In this document: piece by piece, positions 38,501-47,800 of the stretch | Layout of the letters: each line of letters starts with the position of its first letter | Position numbering within the stretch: position 1 is the stretch's first letter | NCBI GenBank assembly: GCA_002914845.1 | Contig: JXTC01000374.1 | Coordinates: 1-64,000, forward strand | Source of the DNA: Trema orientale | Taxonomy: Eukaryota > Streptophyta > Magnoliopsida > Rosales > Cannabaceae | Direction: 5' to 3' | Length of the DNA stretch: 64,000 bases | The notes under the pieces: generated by a model | Databases searched by the model: none | Told to the model about the DNA's origin: nothing | What the model saw: only the letters and a program-made list of their open reading frames with translations | Position numbers and translations under genes: made by a program

Positions 38501-40687
38501 AACTTTAACAGATTTTTCAACGGGAAAGATAAAATAATTAGAACAAAGAGACAAGTCCTTGAAATGAAGAAAGAAATAGCAAAATAAGTGAATTTATAGA
38601 ATTCTAGCTTTAACAAAGTATCCTAATCAACTTCTGTATAAAATCATAATCAGTCAACTATAGATGGAACTAATAGCAGGAGTTGTTATGCAACTTAGAA
38701 ATAAAACACACCATGAGAAAAAACATGCAAATTAAATACAGATTACTAAAGTTGAACAATATTCTATGTAGTGAATGAATCATAATGTATAGGTTTGTTG
38801 GGCTCTAGATAATGTATTTGTCAGTATAGGATTGTTTTCTTCACTTTTATATGTTACTCTACTAATATCACATTGAACGGGACAGGGCAAGGAATCTCTG
38901 CTTAATGCAATAGGTGCTCTCTCCAAGTCTTGCCATAAAGCGATTTCGGGTGATGATCCTGCTATTCCTAATGCCATTTTAAGTTTGGTCTCCGCTTCAT
39001 GTACCAAAAAGGTGAAAAAATACCGTGAAGCTGCTCTCTCATGTCTTGAGCAGGTATTTTTTCGGTATTGTTCTCCTCTTTTAGCTATGAAACATTTTCG
39101 AAAGCTTTCTTGTATTTAGCACTCTCTTGTAGATGTGAAACATTCTCAAAAGCTTTCTTGTATTTCTTTGTATGTTATTTGCAATATATCTGTATGGTTC
39201 TTTTTTCTCCTCTGTTTCTTCTATATGTTTGTTTTGCTTTCTTCAAGTTCTGTTTTGTTCATATATATATGTGCATGTACTCTTGTTACTGTTCCTTAGA
39301 GATTTCAGTTCTTTTTTTTTTTTTTCTCTCTCTTCAAGAAAGAATAATTCAACCAGGGGTTTCTTCTCATGTTTGAAGTCGTACCTCCTCCTCCTCTAAA
39401 TTTATCCAAGTATTTTATGTTTGTTTTTGATAAAGCTTTGGGATACAGTTTATTGATGTTGATCGGTATTATTGTTTTTATTTTTTTCTCCCAATTGTTG
39501 GAAGTTCTACTTCTCTACTTCCATTTATTGGTAATATTATAAGGAGATCTTCCTCTATCCTTGTTTCAGGTTGTAAGGGCCTTTGGTAATCCGGAATTCT
39601 TTAAATCAACTTTTCCAATGCTATTTGAGCTGTGCGGTTCAGATACTCTCGATAAGTCCGGGAAAGCAACTGTGGCAAGTGATGCTGCCAAAGCAGGTGA
39701 TGACAATATTCTAATTATCCTTCCAATTGCTACACCAAGTCAACCAAGTACAACCTAATTAATCACATATTAAACTTCTTTAAGGAAAAAATAAAACTAC
39801 ATAATTCTGTCTCTTGCGAGCTTACCAGTGTTGGTTTAATTTGTGGACAGAACTAGATACTGCAGAAGAGATTTCAGTTCCAAATGAAAAAATTTTGGAC
39901 TGTATAACATCTTGCATTCATATAGCACATGTAAATGATATTCTCGAGCAACAAGATAACTTAGTGCATCTGCTAATAACTACACTGTCACCAGGACTTC
40001 CTTGGACGGGTATCCTTTCCTTCCCTGTTTACTTCTAGTTCGGTTGCAAGATGTCAACATCTTTATCCTTGATGAATTTTCCCTGTCTTGAATTGGTAGT
40101 TAAAATATCAGCATTTTCGTCAATTAAAGAGCTCTTTTCAAAGCTCCACACAGTTTTGGACGACTCCAAGGAATCATCCACACGTGCTAAGATAGCTTCT
40201 TTTGTCCAGAAGGTAATAAGAGTCAAATATATCCGTTTACATATCTATCTTGTTTGATTCATTTTTTGTTTGTCTTCAGCTGTATCAATCAGTGTCGCCT
40301 AAAGTAGTCGAATGCATAACTACATTGAAGATCGCTCAGGTATGCCATTTATATTTACTGTTCTCCGTGTGCATTTTTGGTTGACATATGCTTTGGTTCT
40401 AGTAATTGTTCAATTGGTGGAAGGATTGACCAAGGTGAAAATCTCTCTGTACGTCTTATTCATCTATTTCCATGTCTATATAGGTTCACATCAGTGCTTC
40501 AGATTGTCTTCTGGAAGTCATTAAATCATATGCAGAACTTCCATCGGTGTATTGGAAAGAAAATGTAGGGCTGATGGATGAGCTTCTTCAAGTGCATGAA
40601 TTGGAGAAAAATGGGGAAGCTAAGTCCTTATTGAAGAGATGTATTGACATCCTTGAAAATCTAAAATATCATGCCCAAGAAACCTAA
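14540..40687 (+). CDS. ECM29: Proteasome adapter and scaffold protein ECM29
   Basis: 34 coding exons, 5583 bases, 1860 aa, close to the family's usual length (about 1800-1850). Exons: 14540-14731, 15057-15224, 15355-15444, 16402-16740, 17372-17454, 17581-17687, 18343-18495, 18941-19005, 19113-19200, 19302-19380, 19533-19641, 22460-22519, 22668-22786, 23670-24051, 24149-24333, 24441-24513, 24686-24836, 24947-25116, 26343-26693, 26984-27151, 27232-27525, 27794-27970, 35023-35286, 35371-35469, 35559-35743, 37010-37345, 38051-38204, 38361-38471, 38886-39053, 39570-39696, 39851-40009, 40100-40212, 40280-40339, 40484-40687. All junction phases agree. ECM29 is a HEAT/ARM-repeat protein that tethers the 19S regulatory and 20S core particles of the 26S proteasome and acts in proteasome quality control. 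Diagnostic stretches include the N-terminal [15 protein letters not shown], central [15 protein letters not shown] and [19 protein letters not shown], and C-terminal [13 protein letters not shown]. One intron is GC-AG (27152-27231). Introns 11, 13 and 22 carry retrotransposons, but no exon is damaged. Confidence 0.94.
17943..17966. repeat. (GAA)n microsatellite in ECM29 intron 6
   Basis: About eight GAA/AAG triplets within intron 6 (17688-18342). The rest of that intron shows no other feature. Confidence 0.9.
19740..20350 (-). pseudogene. Possible old LINE fragment in ECM29 intron 11
   Basis: Read on the minus strand with frame shifts, this part of intron 11 gives pieces such as [16 protein letters not shown], resembling the conserved segment before the LINE zinc finger (VPSKVxFFxWLxxxGK). 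It is too decayed to define borders. It may equally be unrelated low-copy DNA. Confidence 0.3.
20772..20921. repeat. Imperfect ~75-bp tandem duplication in intron 11
   Basis: Two copies both start agctaacatctctctt / agctagcatctctctc and continue through a shared ttttagcct...gagacttg pattern with scattered differences. It lies just upstream of the L1 insertion. Confidence 0.75.
21069..22216 (+). mobile_element. 5'-truncated L1-type LINE in ECM29 intron 11
   Basis: The 14-bp target-site duplication CACTCTTGGATAGA occurs exactly at 21055-21068 and 22217-22230. The insert between them is 1148 bp and ends in a poly(A) run, as expected for a 5'-truncated L1. Its frame (about 21070-21929, with an early stop and a later in-frame stop) encodes the C-terminal pol region: [22 protein letters not shown] and a zinc-finger-like segment, [18 protein letters not shown]. 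Same strand as the host gene; it cannot encode a full polymerase. Confidence 0.92.
23228..23381 (-). mobile_element. 154-bp L1 3' tail, antisense, in ECM29 intron 13
   Basis: It is flanked by a perfect 17-bp duplication, ATGCAGAGCTTTATTTT, at 23211-23227 and 23382-23398. The insert is the reverse complement of the 3' UTR of the same LINE family as at 21069-22216 (shared words: cccctggtcccgtccttgta and ggtctagtgcct). It begins with a T-run on the plus strand, i.e. the poly(A) tail. Confidence 0.92.
28491..28773 (-). repeat. 3' LTR of the intron 22 copia element
   Basis: A 283-bp copy reading TGGAAAACTGGTTTAGGATC at its start on the minus strand. It matches 33381-33656 apart from substitutions and a short extra segment near 28555-28570. 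Confidence 0.88.
28790..33220 (-). pseudogene. Degraded copia gag-pol
   Basis: Read from 33220 downward, domains appear in copia order: gag (about 33220-32380), the protease signature [12 protein letters not shown] near 32110-32150, integrase with [10 protein letters not shown] near 31720 and HSDIWGPS near 31530, reverse transcriptase with [13 protein letters not shown] near 29990 and [11 protein letters not shown] near 29720, and RNase H with [20 protein letters not shown] near 29000. Integrase before reverse transcriptase assigns it to Ty1/copia. In-frame stops in gag and several frameshifts in pol make it non-autonomous. The RT active-site motif itself is intact. Confidence 0.9.
33367..33378 (-). 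other. Primer-binding site of the intron 22 copia element
   Basis: On the minus strand TGGTATCAGAGC follows the 5' LTR after a two-base gap. It is the initiator-tRNA-Met-type primer site. Confidence 0.9.
33381..33656 (-). repeat. 5' LTR of the intron 22 copia element
   Basis: A 276-bp copy starting TGGAAAACCGGTTTAGGATC on the minus strand, followed at 33367-33378 by TGGTATCAGAGC, which marks it as the 5' LTR. Confidence 0.88.
34281..34631. repeat. ~175-bp tandem duplication in ECM29 intron 22
   Basis: Two adjacent units (about 34281-34451 and 34453-34631) share ggttgtaaggctcttagg, gcaattgaggattagc and gcactgaactgcccgag words with small indels. On the minus strand the second unit keeps an open frame ([20 protein letters not shown]). 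The neighbouring minus-strand frame at 33967-34245 ends [15 protein letters not shown], faintly like a LINE C-terminus. The source of this DNA is not recognised. Confidence 0.75.
39086..39165. repeat. 48-bp tandem duplication in ECM29 intron 29
   Basis: The word aaagctttcttgtattt with its preceding tgaaacatt context occurs twice 48 bases apart, with a few mismatches. Confidence 0.75.
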
Positions 40688-40924
40688 ATTGAAGATTTCC
40701 AACTCAAATCCTCGGGGTTTGTACCTTGGGACATAGGAATACGTATACAAACAATTCAATTACAAGGATAACGCTTTTTTTTTTTTTTTTGGTTTTGGTG
40801 TTTTGGGGGGGTTGGTGGTGGTGGTGTTGGTTTCAGAATCGGGGAATTTGCAGTATATGCGTTGAAATATTTGTGGACCACTTTCTTCTTTTTTTCCCTT
40901 TTCCTCCTTTTTTTTTTTTTTTTC
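40688..40924. other. ECM29 3' region with homopolymer runs
   Basis: Probable 3' UTR followed by long T runs, a GGTGGTGGTGG stretch and a polypyrimidine tract. The T run ending near 40923 probably marks the poly(A) end of the antisense LINE that follows. Confidence 0.5.
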
Positions 40925-42815
40925 CCCCTTTCTTAGAGGGGAATTTATATTAAACAGAAGAGGACAAGTCCTCCAATACAACCTCAGAAATACACTCTGG
41001 AATAGTATTAAACCAAAAACTATCAGTACATACGTATACGTTAAAACCATAGGAAGCTAAGTTATGATTTAACCATAGGGAGCTAAGTTATGAGCAGCCA
41101 TGTAGATAAACGCAAAGAGATAAATAACATCAGAAATTGTGGGACCTTCAGCAGATGTAGACAAAAGCTCCTGGATAGCTTTAATGACTAGTGGAGTCTG
41201 TTTTCAATAAAATCTGAACACACACTAGATTCAAAGCAGAAATGCAGTCACGAAGAGCTACACATTTTGCAATGAAAGGATTGAAGAAGCCCGTGGTCGG
41301 ACGAGCCACGGCTGCCAGCACGTGTCTGAATTTCGAACCACACCGCCAACTCTGATAAATCCACAGCCCGTTATGATAATGGCATCCACGTTGAGCTTTA
41401 GTTTTCCGATTTCCGGTGGTTTCCACTTTATGTTCCTATTCACCTTACAATAAGGATGGAACAGCGTTAGAGTAGACGTCGATTGAACAACTCATTTCAC
41501 CAGATAGAAGCATCTTCTAACAAAGGAAAATAACTCTTGGCAGTGCCACCGTGAACCCGGAGGTTTCGGTTATGCCACATAAACCAAGTTGTGATGCACC
41601 AGAGCTCGAAATCAGATTTTGTAAGCTTATTTTTTAGGAAAAAAAATGTAATTCTGCAAGGTTGCTATGTTTAAAACTATTTATGGATGGCCAAAAAATG
41701 TTGTTATTCCAGACCTCCTCTGCAACAACATGAGAGACAAGAGCATGAAAGGTCGATTCATTCCCATCTCTACAGATAGTGCAAACTCTTGAGCAGTTGA
41801 TTCCACGACGAGAGAAGTTTAGCGAGGTGGGCATAATATCATTGAAAAAACGCCAGATGAAAATAGGAGCCCTAACAGGAATCTTTTGAGACCAAAGGAA
41901 AGACCACCACGAGTGCCCATTTTCGTCTCCTGAGGAGCTCGATTCTAGCTTAGCCTCCGTAAGAAATTTGCAACTGGATTTTACTGAGTAGCATCCTTTT
42001 TTATCGTAATTCCAAAGCAAGGCATCATCCGATGCTACCCTTCCCAAAGGAATGCTTTAATGGTTTCATGATCAATTGGCCAAAAATTGTTTCGAATTTT
42101 TCTCATTCCATCGCCCTTCAACGATCAAATTCGCCAACTTAAGATTACCATTCGATTTAGTCTCGCCAGTTTTAAAAAAGTAAGGTCGAGGAAGCCACCG
42201 TTCTTTAAAAGCACAAATGGAATTTTCGGCTCCAACCCCCCATCTCAATCCTATTTTCAGAACCTCTCTACCCCTACACAATTGACTACCAAACCATCGA
42301 TGAATTATGCCTTAACGTTGCTTCCAAAAACAAACTCCGAGGGAAATAATTAGCTTTGATAGTTTTGGAAACGAGAGCATTAGGATTCCTTAGGATTCTC
42401 CAACCTTGCTTTGCTAGTAAGGCTTGATTAGAATCTGAAATCACTTTGAAATCCAAACCTCCTCCCTTTTTGTTTTTACATAATATGTCCCATCCCTACC
42501 AATACCTTTTTTTCTTCTCCTTCGTGCTTTCCCACCAGAATTTACAAGCCAAATTTTGAATTTCATGACAAAGGGAGATAGGGAGTTTGAAGATATTGAA
42601 TATGCTGGGATGGTATTTACCCCAAACTTTTTCTTTGACACTCTTCAAAGCCTGTCTTCGATTCCTCCTAATAAAAGTAGGTAGGCCCAAGTATGTAGGC
42701 CCAAGTATTTCTCGCGGAGAGTTCCAGCACTAACACCAAAGGATGCAAGTATAGAATCTCGAAGTTTCAAACTAGCAATGTGACTGAAAGAGAGTGATGA
42801 TTTCTAGAGATTAAT
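40925..42815 (-). mobile_element. Decayed L1-type LINE 3' half, antisense
   Basis: Read on the minus strand from about 42815 downward: the end of the reverse transcriptase domain (SAGTLREKYLG then LPTFIRRNRRQALKSVKEKVW), the segment GLRWGVGAENSICAFKERW, a zf-RVT zinc-finger region (CTICRDGNESTFHALVSH) near 41750, and a C-terminal RNase H start (WKPPEIGKLKLNVDAI) near 41410. A 14-bp duplication of gtaggcccaagtat near 42683-42710 breaks the frame, and there are other stops. The T-rich left border fits a poly(A) tail. No target duplication was found. It is a different LINE copy from those in ECM29. Confidence 0.85.
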
Positions 42816-43099
42816 CAATTGACCTAAAGCAACTTCATATAATTGTAGGATCATTTCAATGGATAGAATCTCATCTAGTGGCAAAAAGTAAAAGAGAAAG
42901 ACAAGAGCAAGAGGAAAGAAAAACTCTTTGAAACTTTTAATACGATTTCTTGGACTTGAATCTTCTTCTTTGGTGTTGTTTCCTCCTTAGAAATACTCTA
43001 AGAATCCTTGGCTGCTAGGGTTTCTCGTCCTCCTTCAGATGAGTGAAAGAGGAGTTAAATAGAGGAGGTTTGCGAAACAAATTATTTTTTGCAACCTGT
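42816..43099. other. Unassigned non-coding sequence
   Basis: Between the LINE remains and the GC-rich repeat there is AG-rich, then TC-rich sequence without a protein frame. No family is recognised. Confidence 0.4.
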
Positions 43100-43104
43100 T
43101 CTGC

Positions 43105-43257
43105 ACTTTTTGGCGTTGCGGCACCAAAACTGGCAGCTGTGGCGCTGCAATACCAAATGGTGGCGCCAAAAATTAGCGCCGCGGTGCCACAGAAATGGCG
43201 TTGTAGCACCACAAACTGGCGCTGCAGCACTATGGAAATGGGGCTGCAACCCCATAT
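43105..43257. repeat. GC-rich imperfect short tandem repeats
   Basis: Around six variants of a unit of roughly 20-30 bases, of the form tggcgctgcagcaccacaaac, follow one another (for example 43110, 43140, 43168, 43196, 43218, 43240). The GC content is well above the surroundings. Many units contain GGCGCC or GCGCCGC palindromic cores. The ORFs crossing it are spurious. Confidence 0.7.
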
Positions 43258-43322
43258 GGTATCTCAAACTCCAAATCTTCAAAAAATTCAGCGAGATATT
43301 GCAGACGGACTAAATCTAAGAT
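43258..43322 (+). pseudogene. 65-bp fragment of an NLR NB-ARC domain
   Basis: These 65 bases match 45504-45568 of the downstream NLR gene at 62 positions (my count). They encode VSQTPNLQKIQRDIA and the next few residues, a segment between the P-loop and kinase-2. Homology starts abruptly at GGTATCTC after the GC-rich repeat and stops after AAGAT. It is a displaced or captured piece, not a functional exon. Confidence 0.9.
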
Positions 43323-44597
43323 CTAAAATAGCCCAGACTACAAAATTTCCCTATTTTATTTATTTTCATTTTTCATTTTTATTTTGCCTTCTATTTTTTC
43401 TCTAAAGAGCCTTGCAAATAATGGTTTACTTGAAGAAAAATGCCATCACAAATCAACTCAAAGTCTAGCAAGATATTGACAAAAATGTAATCATGTACTC
43501 AATTATTAATGGTGTATGGTTTTCCAACCGTCCTTGGATTCCTTGAGATATTTATTTTTTATTGTATGTACTATTCCTATTAGAGTAATTATCGTAAACC
43601 TCCTATTATTACACGTTTCAAAAAATTGTTCGTTTTTCATTTTTACAGGTAAATTACTAAATGGATTAAATTATCTTTGATAAACTGGATTCGATCTACA
43701 TACAAAGCATCCGTTTTTAATACTAAATAAATCAATTTTACACTGCGTGTATCAAATTAATTGAAATATATAATTTGAAAATTGGACATTGGTTCTAAAT
43801 TAAAGAGACTAATTTTGAATTTTTTTTCCGACTAAAAATCCCTTTACAGATTTAAAATTAGATGGAACAAAAGTGTCCATGAAGATAAAACGAAACAGGA
43901 CATCTCAACTTCTTCTGAGTTTTGATATTTGGACGCGTCTACAGTAAGAGCGTCCCTGTATAGGGCTCTGTCTATACACCATTTAATGAGAATCTGTGTA
44001 TAAACAGATTCTCTATAGATTCTCATCAAACGGTATATAAGAAGAGAGGCCTCTGTTGATATTTACTTTCTTTTTTTTTTTAAAGGAAATTGTTGATATT
44101 CACTTCTGATAAGTCGTACTACACCTTTACAGCTGTTCTCGCCCGTCATTCGTCGAGGACCATTTCCTTCCTTCTTGTTTTTTTTGGGTGAAAATCGTAG
44201 TAAAATATAAATTCATTTCCTTCTTATTTTGAAAAGTCAGTTACCATTCGTCACGTCCATGGTATTTTTGTCATTTTATTTTATTTTATTTTATTTTCGA
44301 CTAGTCTTCGCGTCAATGATCATTTAGTCGTCAATGATCATATTTCATAACTCACTGCTTTTACGCTTTACTCTCTATGTGATATTCTCACAAGGAAGCT
44401 AATCCAAAGCGAGGAAGAACAGATCAAGCTCAAGCTGCTCCTCCATTTTCCAAATATTTGCGTTCTGGTTCGTCAATTTGTTTCTCAATCCATTGTTGCA
44501 ACGTTTTCTATTCATTTTCACGTTGGTCAATTCTTCAAATAATCTCCCCACCCAAAAAAAAAAAAAAAAAAAAACCAGAGAGACCATAGAAGACAAG
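43323..44597. other. Intergenic region and NLR leader exon
   Basis: AT-rich DNA with no protein gene. A perfect 10-bp inverted repeat (GAGAATCTGT / ACAGATTCTC) lies near 43987-44012. The NLR promoter should lie around 44100-44400, and the leader exon ends at the splice donor at 44597/44598. An A20-like run lies near 44556-44574. Confidence 0.45.
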
Positions 44598-44846
44598 GTA
44601 TGTACGAGCTTCTTTGCTCCTCTTTGTTTACGCATGATCATCTGTTTATATGTGGTTTTATTCTCTTCCTTTTTCTAATTGCTCTGCTTTCTTCCCTCAA
44701 CTTATCATGTACGAGCTTTTTTAGCTCCTCCTTGTTTAATTGTGTTCACAATCTGCTTCCTTGTAGTTTGATTGATTCCTTGTATTTTCAGCTATCTGTT
44801 GTGTATTTTTTTATTTTTTTTTAATCCCTTTTTCACGGTGTAGTAG
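44598..44846 (+). other. Probable 5'-leader intron of the NLR gene
   Basis: A donor AAG|GTATGT at 44597/44598 and tandem acceptors TAGTAG ending at 44843 or 44846 bound a T-rich 246-249-base intron, finishing about 30 bases before the ATG at 44875. Inside it, the words gtacgagctt and cctccttgttta recur (near 44602 and 44710). Leader introns are often seen in this NLR family; here it is inferred from splice signals only. Confidence 0.55.
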
Positions 44847-44874
44847 TTTAATTTGGACTAGTAAATCCGAAAGC

Positions 44875-47800
44875 ATGGAGGTTGTTATTGCGGTTGGTAC
44901 TGCAATCGTGGGCAAACTAGCTGAATACACAGTTGACTCAGTTCGCCAGTTATTTCACTGCACAAGCAATAATGTTAACAATCTTAGAGCTCGAATTGAG
45001 GAGTTGAAGGAGAAAAAGGACGAGCTTCAGGGTCAAGTTAATGAGGCTATATCGGTTGGAGACGCGATTGTAGACGATGTTCGAATGTGGCTAAGCAGAG
45101 CCGATGCTATGTCTCAAGAGGCTGAGGCTTTTCTAGATGTTGAATGTCGGGCAAGCGATAAGTGTTTCGGTGGATATGTTCCAGATCTGGTGTCGCAGCG
45201 TAGGCTAAGCAAGAGAGCAAAGAAGATTGCGGAGGATCTCGTGAGTCAAACGGAAGCCGCAGGCCGAATTGATCGAGTTTCTATCCGTCCGGCACTGCAG
45301 ACACCTCTCGAGATTGAAGGCGATTATAAGCCTTTTGAATCGAGAAAGAAAGCTTTCGAGGAAATTATGGAGGCACTGAGAGATCCTGAAGTAAGCAAGA
45401 TTGGAGTTTATGGCATGGGCGGCATCGGCAAAACCATGCTCGCTAAAGAGGTTGCCAGGCAAGCCACGAAAGAAAAGTTATTCGGTGTGGTGGCTATTAC
45501 TACGGTATCTCAAACTCCAAATCTTCAAAAAATTCAACGAGATATTGCAGAAGGGCTAAATCTAAGATTCGGTGAGGTGGAAAGCACACGCGAAAGAGCA
45601 CATCGATTGCAAACCAAATTGAAGGAGGAAAAGAAGGATATTCTCATAATTCTAGATGATATTTGGAAGAGACTTGATCTTGTAGAGGTTGGAATTCATT
45701 TTGGGGATGGCCAGAAGGGATGCAAGATATTGTTGACCTCTAGATATCTAAATTGTGTGCGTAGCGCTATGGGTGCTGAGAAGAATTTCCCAGTCGAAGT
45801 TTTATCCTCCGACGAAGCAACCAACTTGTTTAAAAAAATTGTGGGAGATAATACGCTGGCTGATCAACCGTTGGCAATTGACATTGTCGGAGAATGTGGA
45901 AAGTTACCACTCGCAATTACTACCGTTGCGTATGCATTAAAAGATGAAGGCTTGCCCACTTGGAATGATGCTCTTCAGCAACTACGAAATTCTACCCTGA
46001 AAAACATTGAAGGAATGTCGGAAGACGTATACAAGAGTATAAGGCTGAGCTATGACTTTCTTAAAAGTGAAGAGGAAAAATCGTTTTTGTTGCTATGTAG
46101 TCTGTATGAAGAAGATGCAGACATAGATGTGGAGGAGCTAACGAGATATTGTGTTGGGTGGGACATGTTTCCCAACATCCAAACATTGAGAGGTGCAAGA
46201 ACAAGGATAGACTCATTGGTCGGAAAACTAAAAGCTCATTGTTTGTTGTTAGATGGTGAGTATTATGGCACGGTCAAAATGCATGACATTATTCGTGATG
46301 TTGCCAAATCAATTGCATCGGAAGATAGAGGCATGGATAGCATTATATTTGGCGAGTTGGAAGATCGCATGAGAAGTCTCACTAATTTAAAAGCAGTGTC
46401 GCTACTTAGATGTGATAATCCTGCTCAAATACCCGAGAGCTTGGAATGTCCACAGTTGGAGTTATTACTTTTTATTAAGTCTTCCTATTTTGCGAAAACT
46501 TCAGCAAATATTCCAGACAGCTTTTTTGCACAAAGTAAACTTCTTAAAATATTCTCTTGGAAGTTTGCTAGAATAGTATCGTTGCCGTCATCCTTTCATT
46601 TACTTCAAAATCTCCAGACATTATGTGTACGTGTTTCTACGCTAGAAGACATAGCTACGATTGGAGACTTAAAGAATTTAAAAGTTCTTGATCTTTCAAA
46701 GTCCACCATTGAGTGTTTGCCACAAAAAATAGGAGAATTGCCTCGTTTGCGGCTGCTAGATCTAAGAGGATGTGCAAAGCTTAAAGTCATCGAGCCAAAT
46801 GTTATTTCGAATTTGACTCAGTTAGAAGAGCTGTATATGCCAGAAGAATTTCAGGGATGGGAGGTTGAGGATGACGGTATTGATGTAAGAAGGAACACCA
46901 GTCTCACTGAGCTAAGGAAGTTGCAGAAGTGCCTGACGGTTTTATATTTATGTGTATTAGATGCCAAAGTTATGCCAAAAGACTTGTTCAGTGAGAAATT
47001 GGAGAGATACAGAATATCTATTGGGAGCCAACACGATTTTTATCCTCAAGATGGAATTTCAAGGTCGTTGCACCTACATCTCAACCAAAGGAGTCAATTA
47101 AATGCACTCGGACTCAAATTGCTGATGAAAAAGTCTGAATATTTATCATTAGATGGAATAGAGGGTGTCAACAATATGGTTTACGATCTAGACATGGAGA
47201 GTTTTCCTCAATTGAAGCATCTTCGTTTCTGCAATAATGATGGAGTTCAATATATCACTAATTCTGTGAACCAGAGTTACTCTTGCCCTGTCTTTCCAAG
47301 TCTGGAGTCATTATCCCTTGACAACCTAACAAAGCTGGAAAGGATATGCCATGGAGAACTCCCACCAAACTCGTTCAACAAATTGAGAGAGGTCGAAGTG
47401 AGTAATTGTGGAGAATTGAAGAACCAGATCTTCCCTTTGTCTATCGTCAAACGACTCCACAATGTTAGCGATGAAGCTGCCCTTAAGGTTGAATTTCCTG
47501 AATTATGCACATTTTTTTTATAATAATTTGATCAGTTGCCCTTGTTTGCTTAACATATATTCTCTTTTGCTATAGTACAGGTGACAAGCTTATCAATTAT
47601 TAGTAGCTGCAAAAGTATAAAGTATCTATTCTCTTTTGCTATGGCTGAAAGGCTCGTAAACCTGGAGGAACTGAATGTATCTTCTTGTGAGGCCATGGAA
47701 TACATTCTACTCACAGAGAAACTAGGTGAAGACGGAATTCCATCAGAGAAGATTTTGTTCCGTAAACTAAAATATCTTAAACTTAGTGCACTTCCAGCCC

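Noticed and set aside
40726..41050. Opposed frames of 75-96 codons after ECM29
   Set aside because: They translate homopolymer runs (Lys, Phe, Trp/Gly) at the LINE border.
43043..43405. 120-codon plus-strand frame
   Set aside because: It is an artefact of the GC-rich repeat and the stray NLR fragment; no start context or continuation.
44875..47523. NLR as a complete single-exon 882-aa gene
   Set aside because: Three downstream phase-0 LRR exons with good splice sites and family-typical sequence follow; kept only as an alternative isoform.
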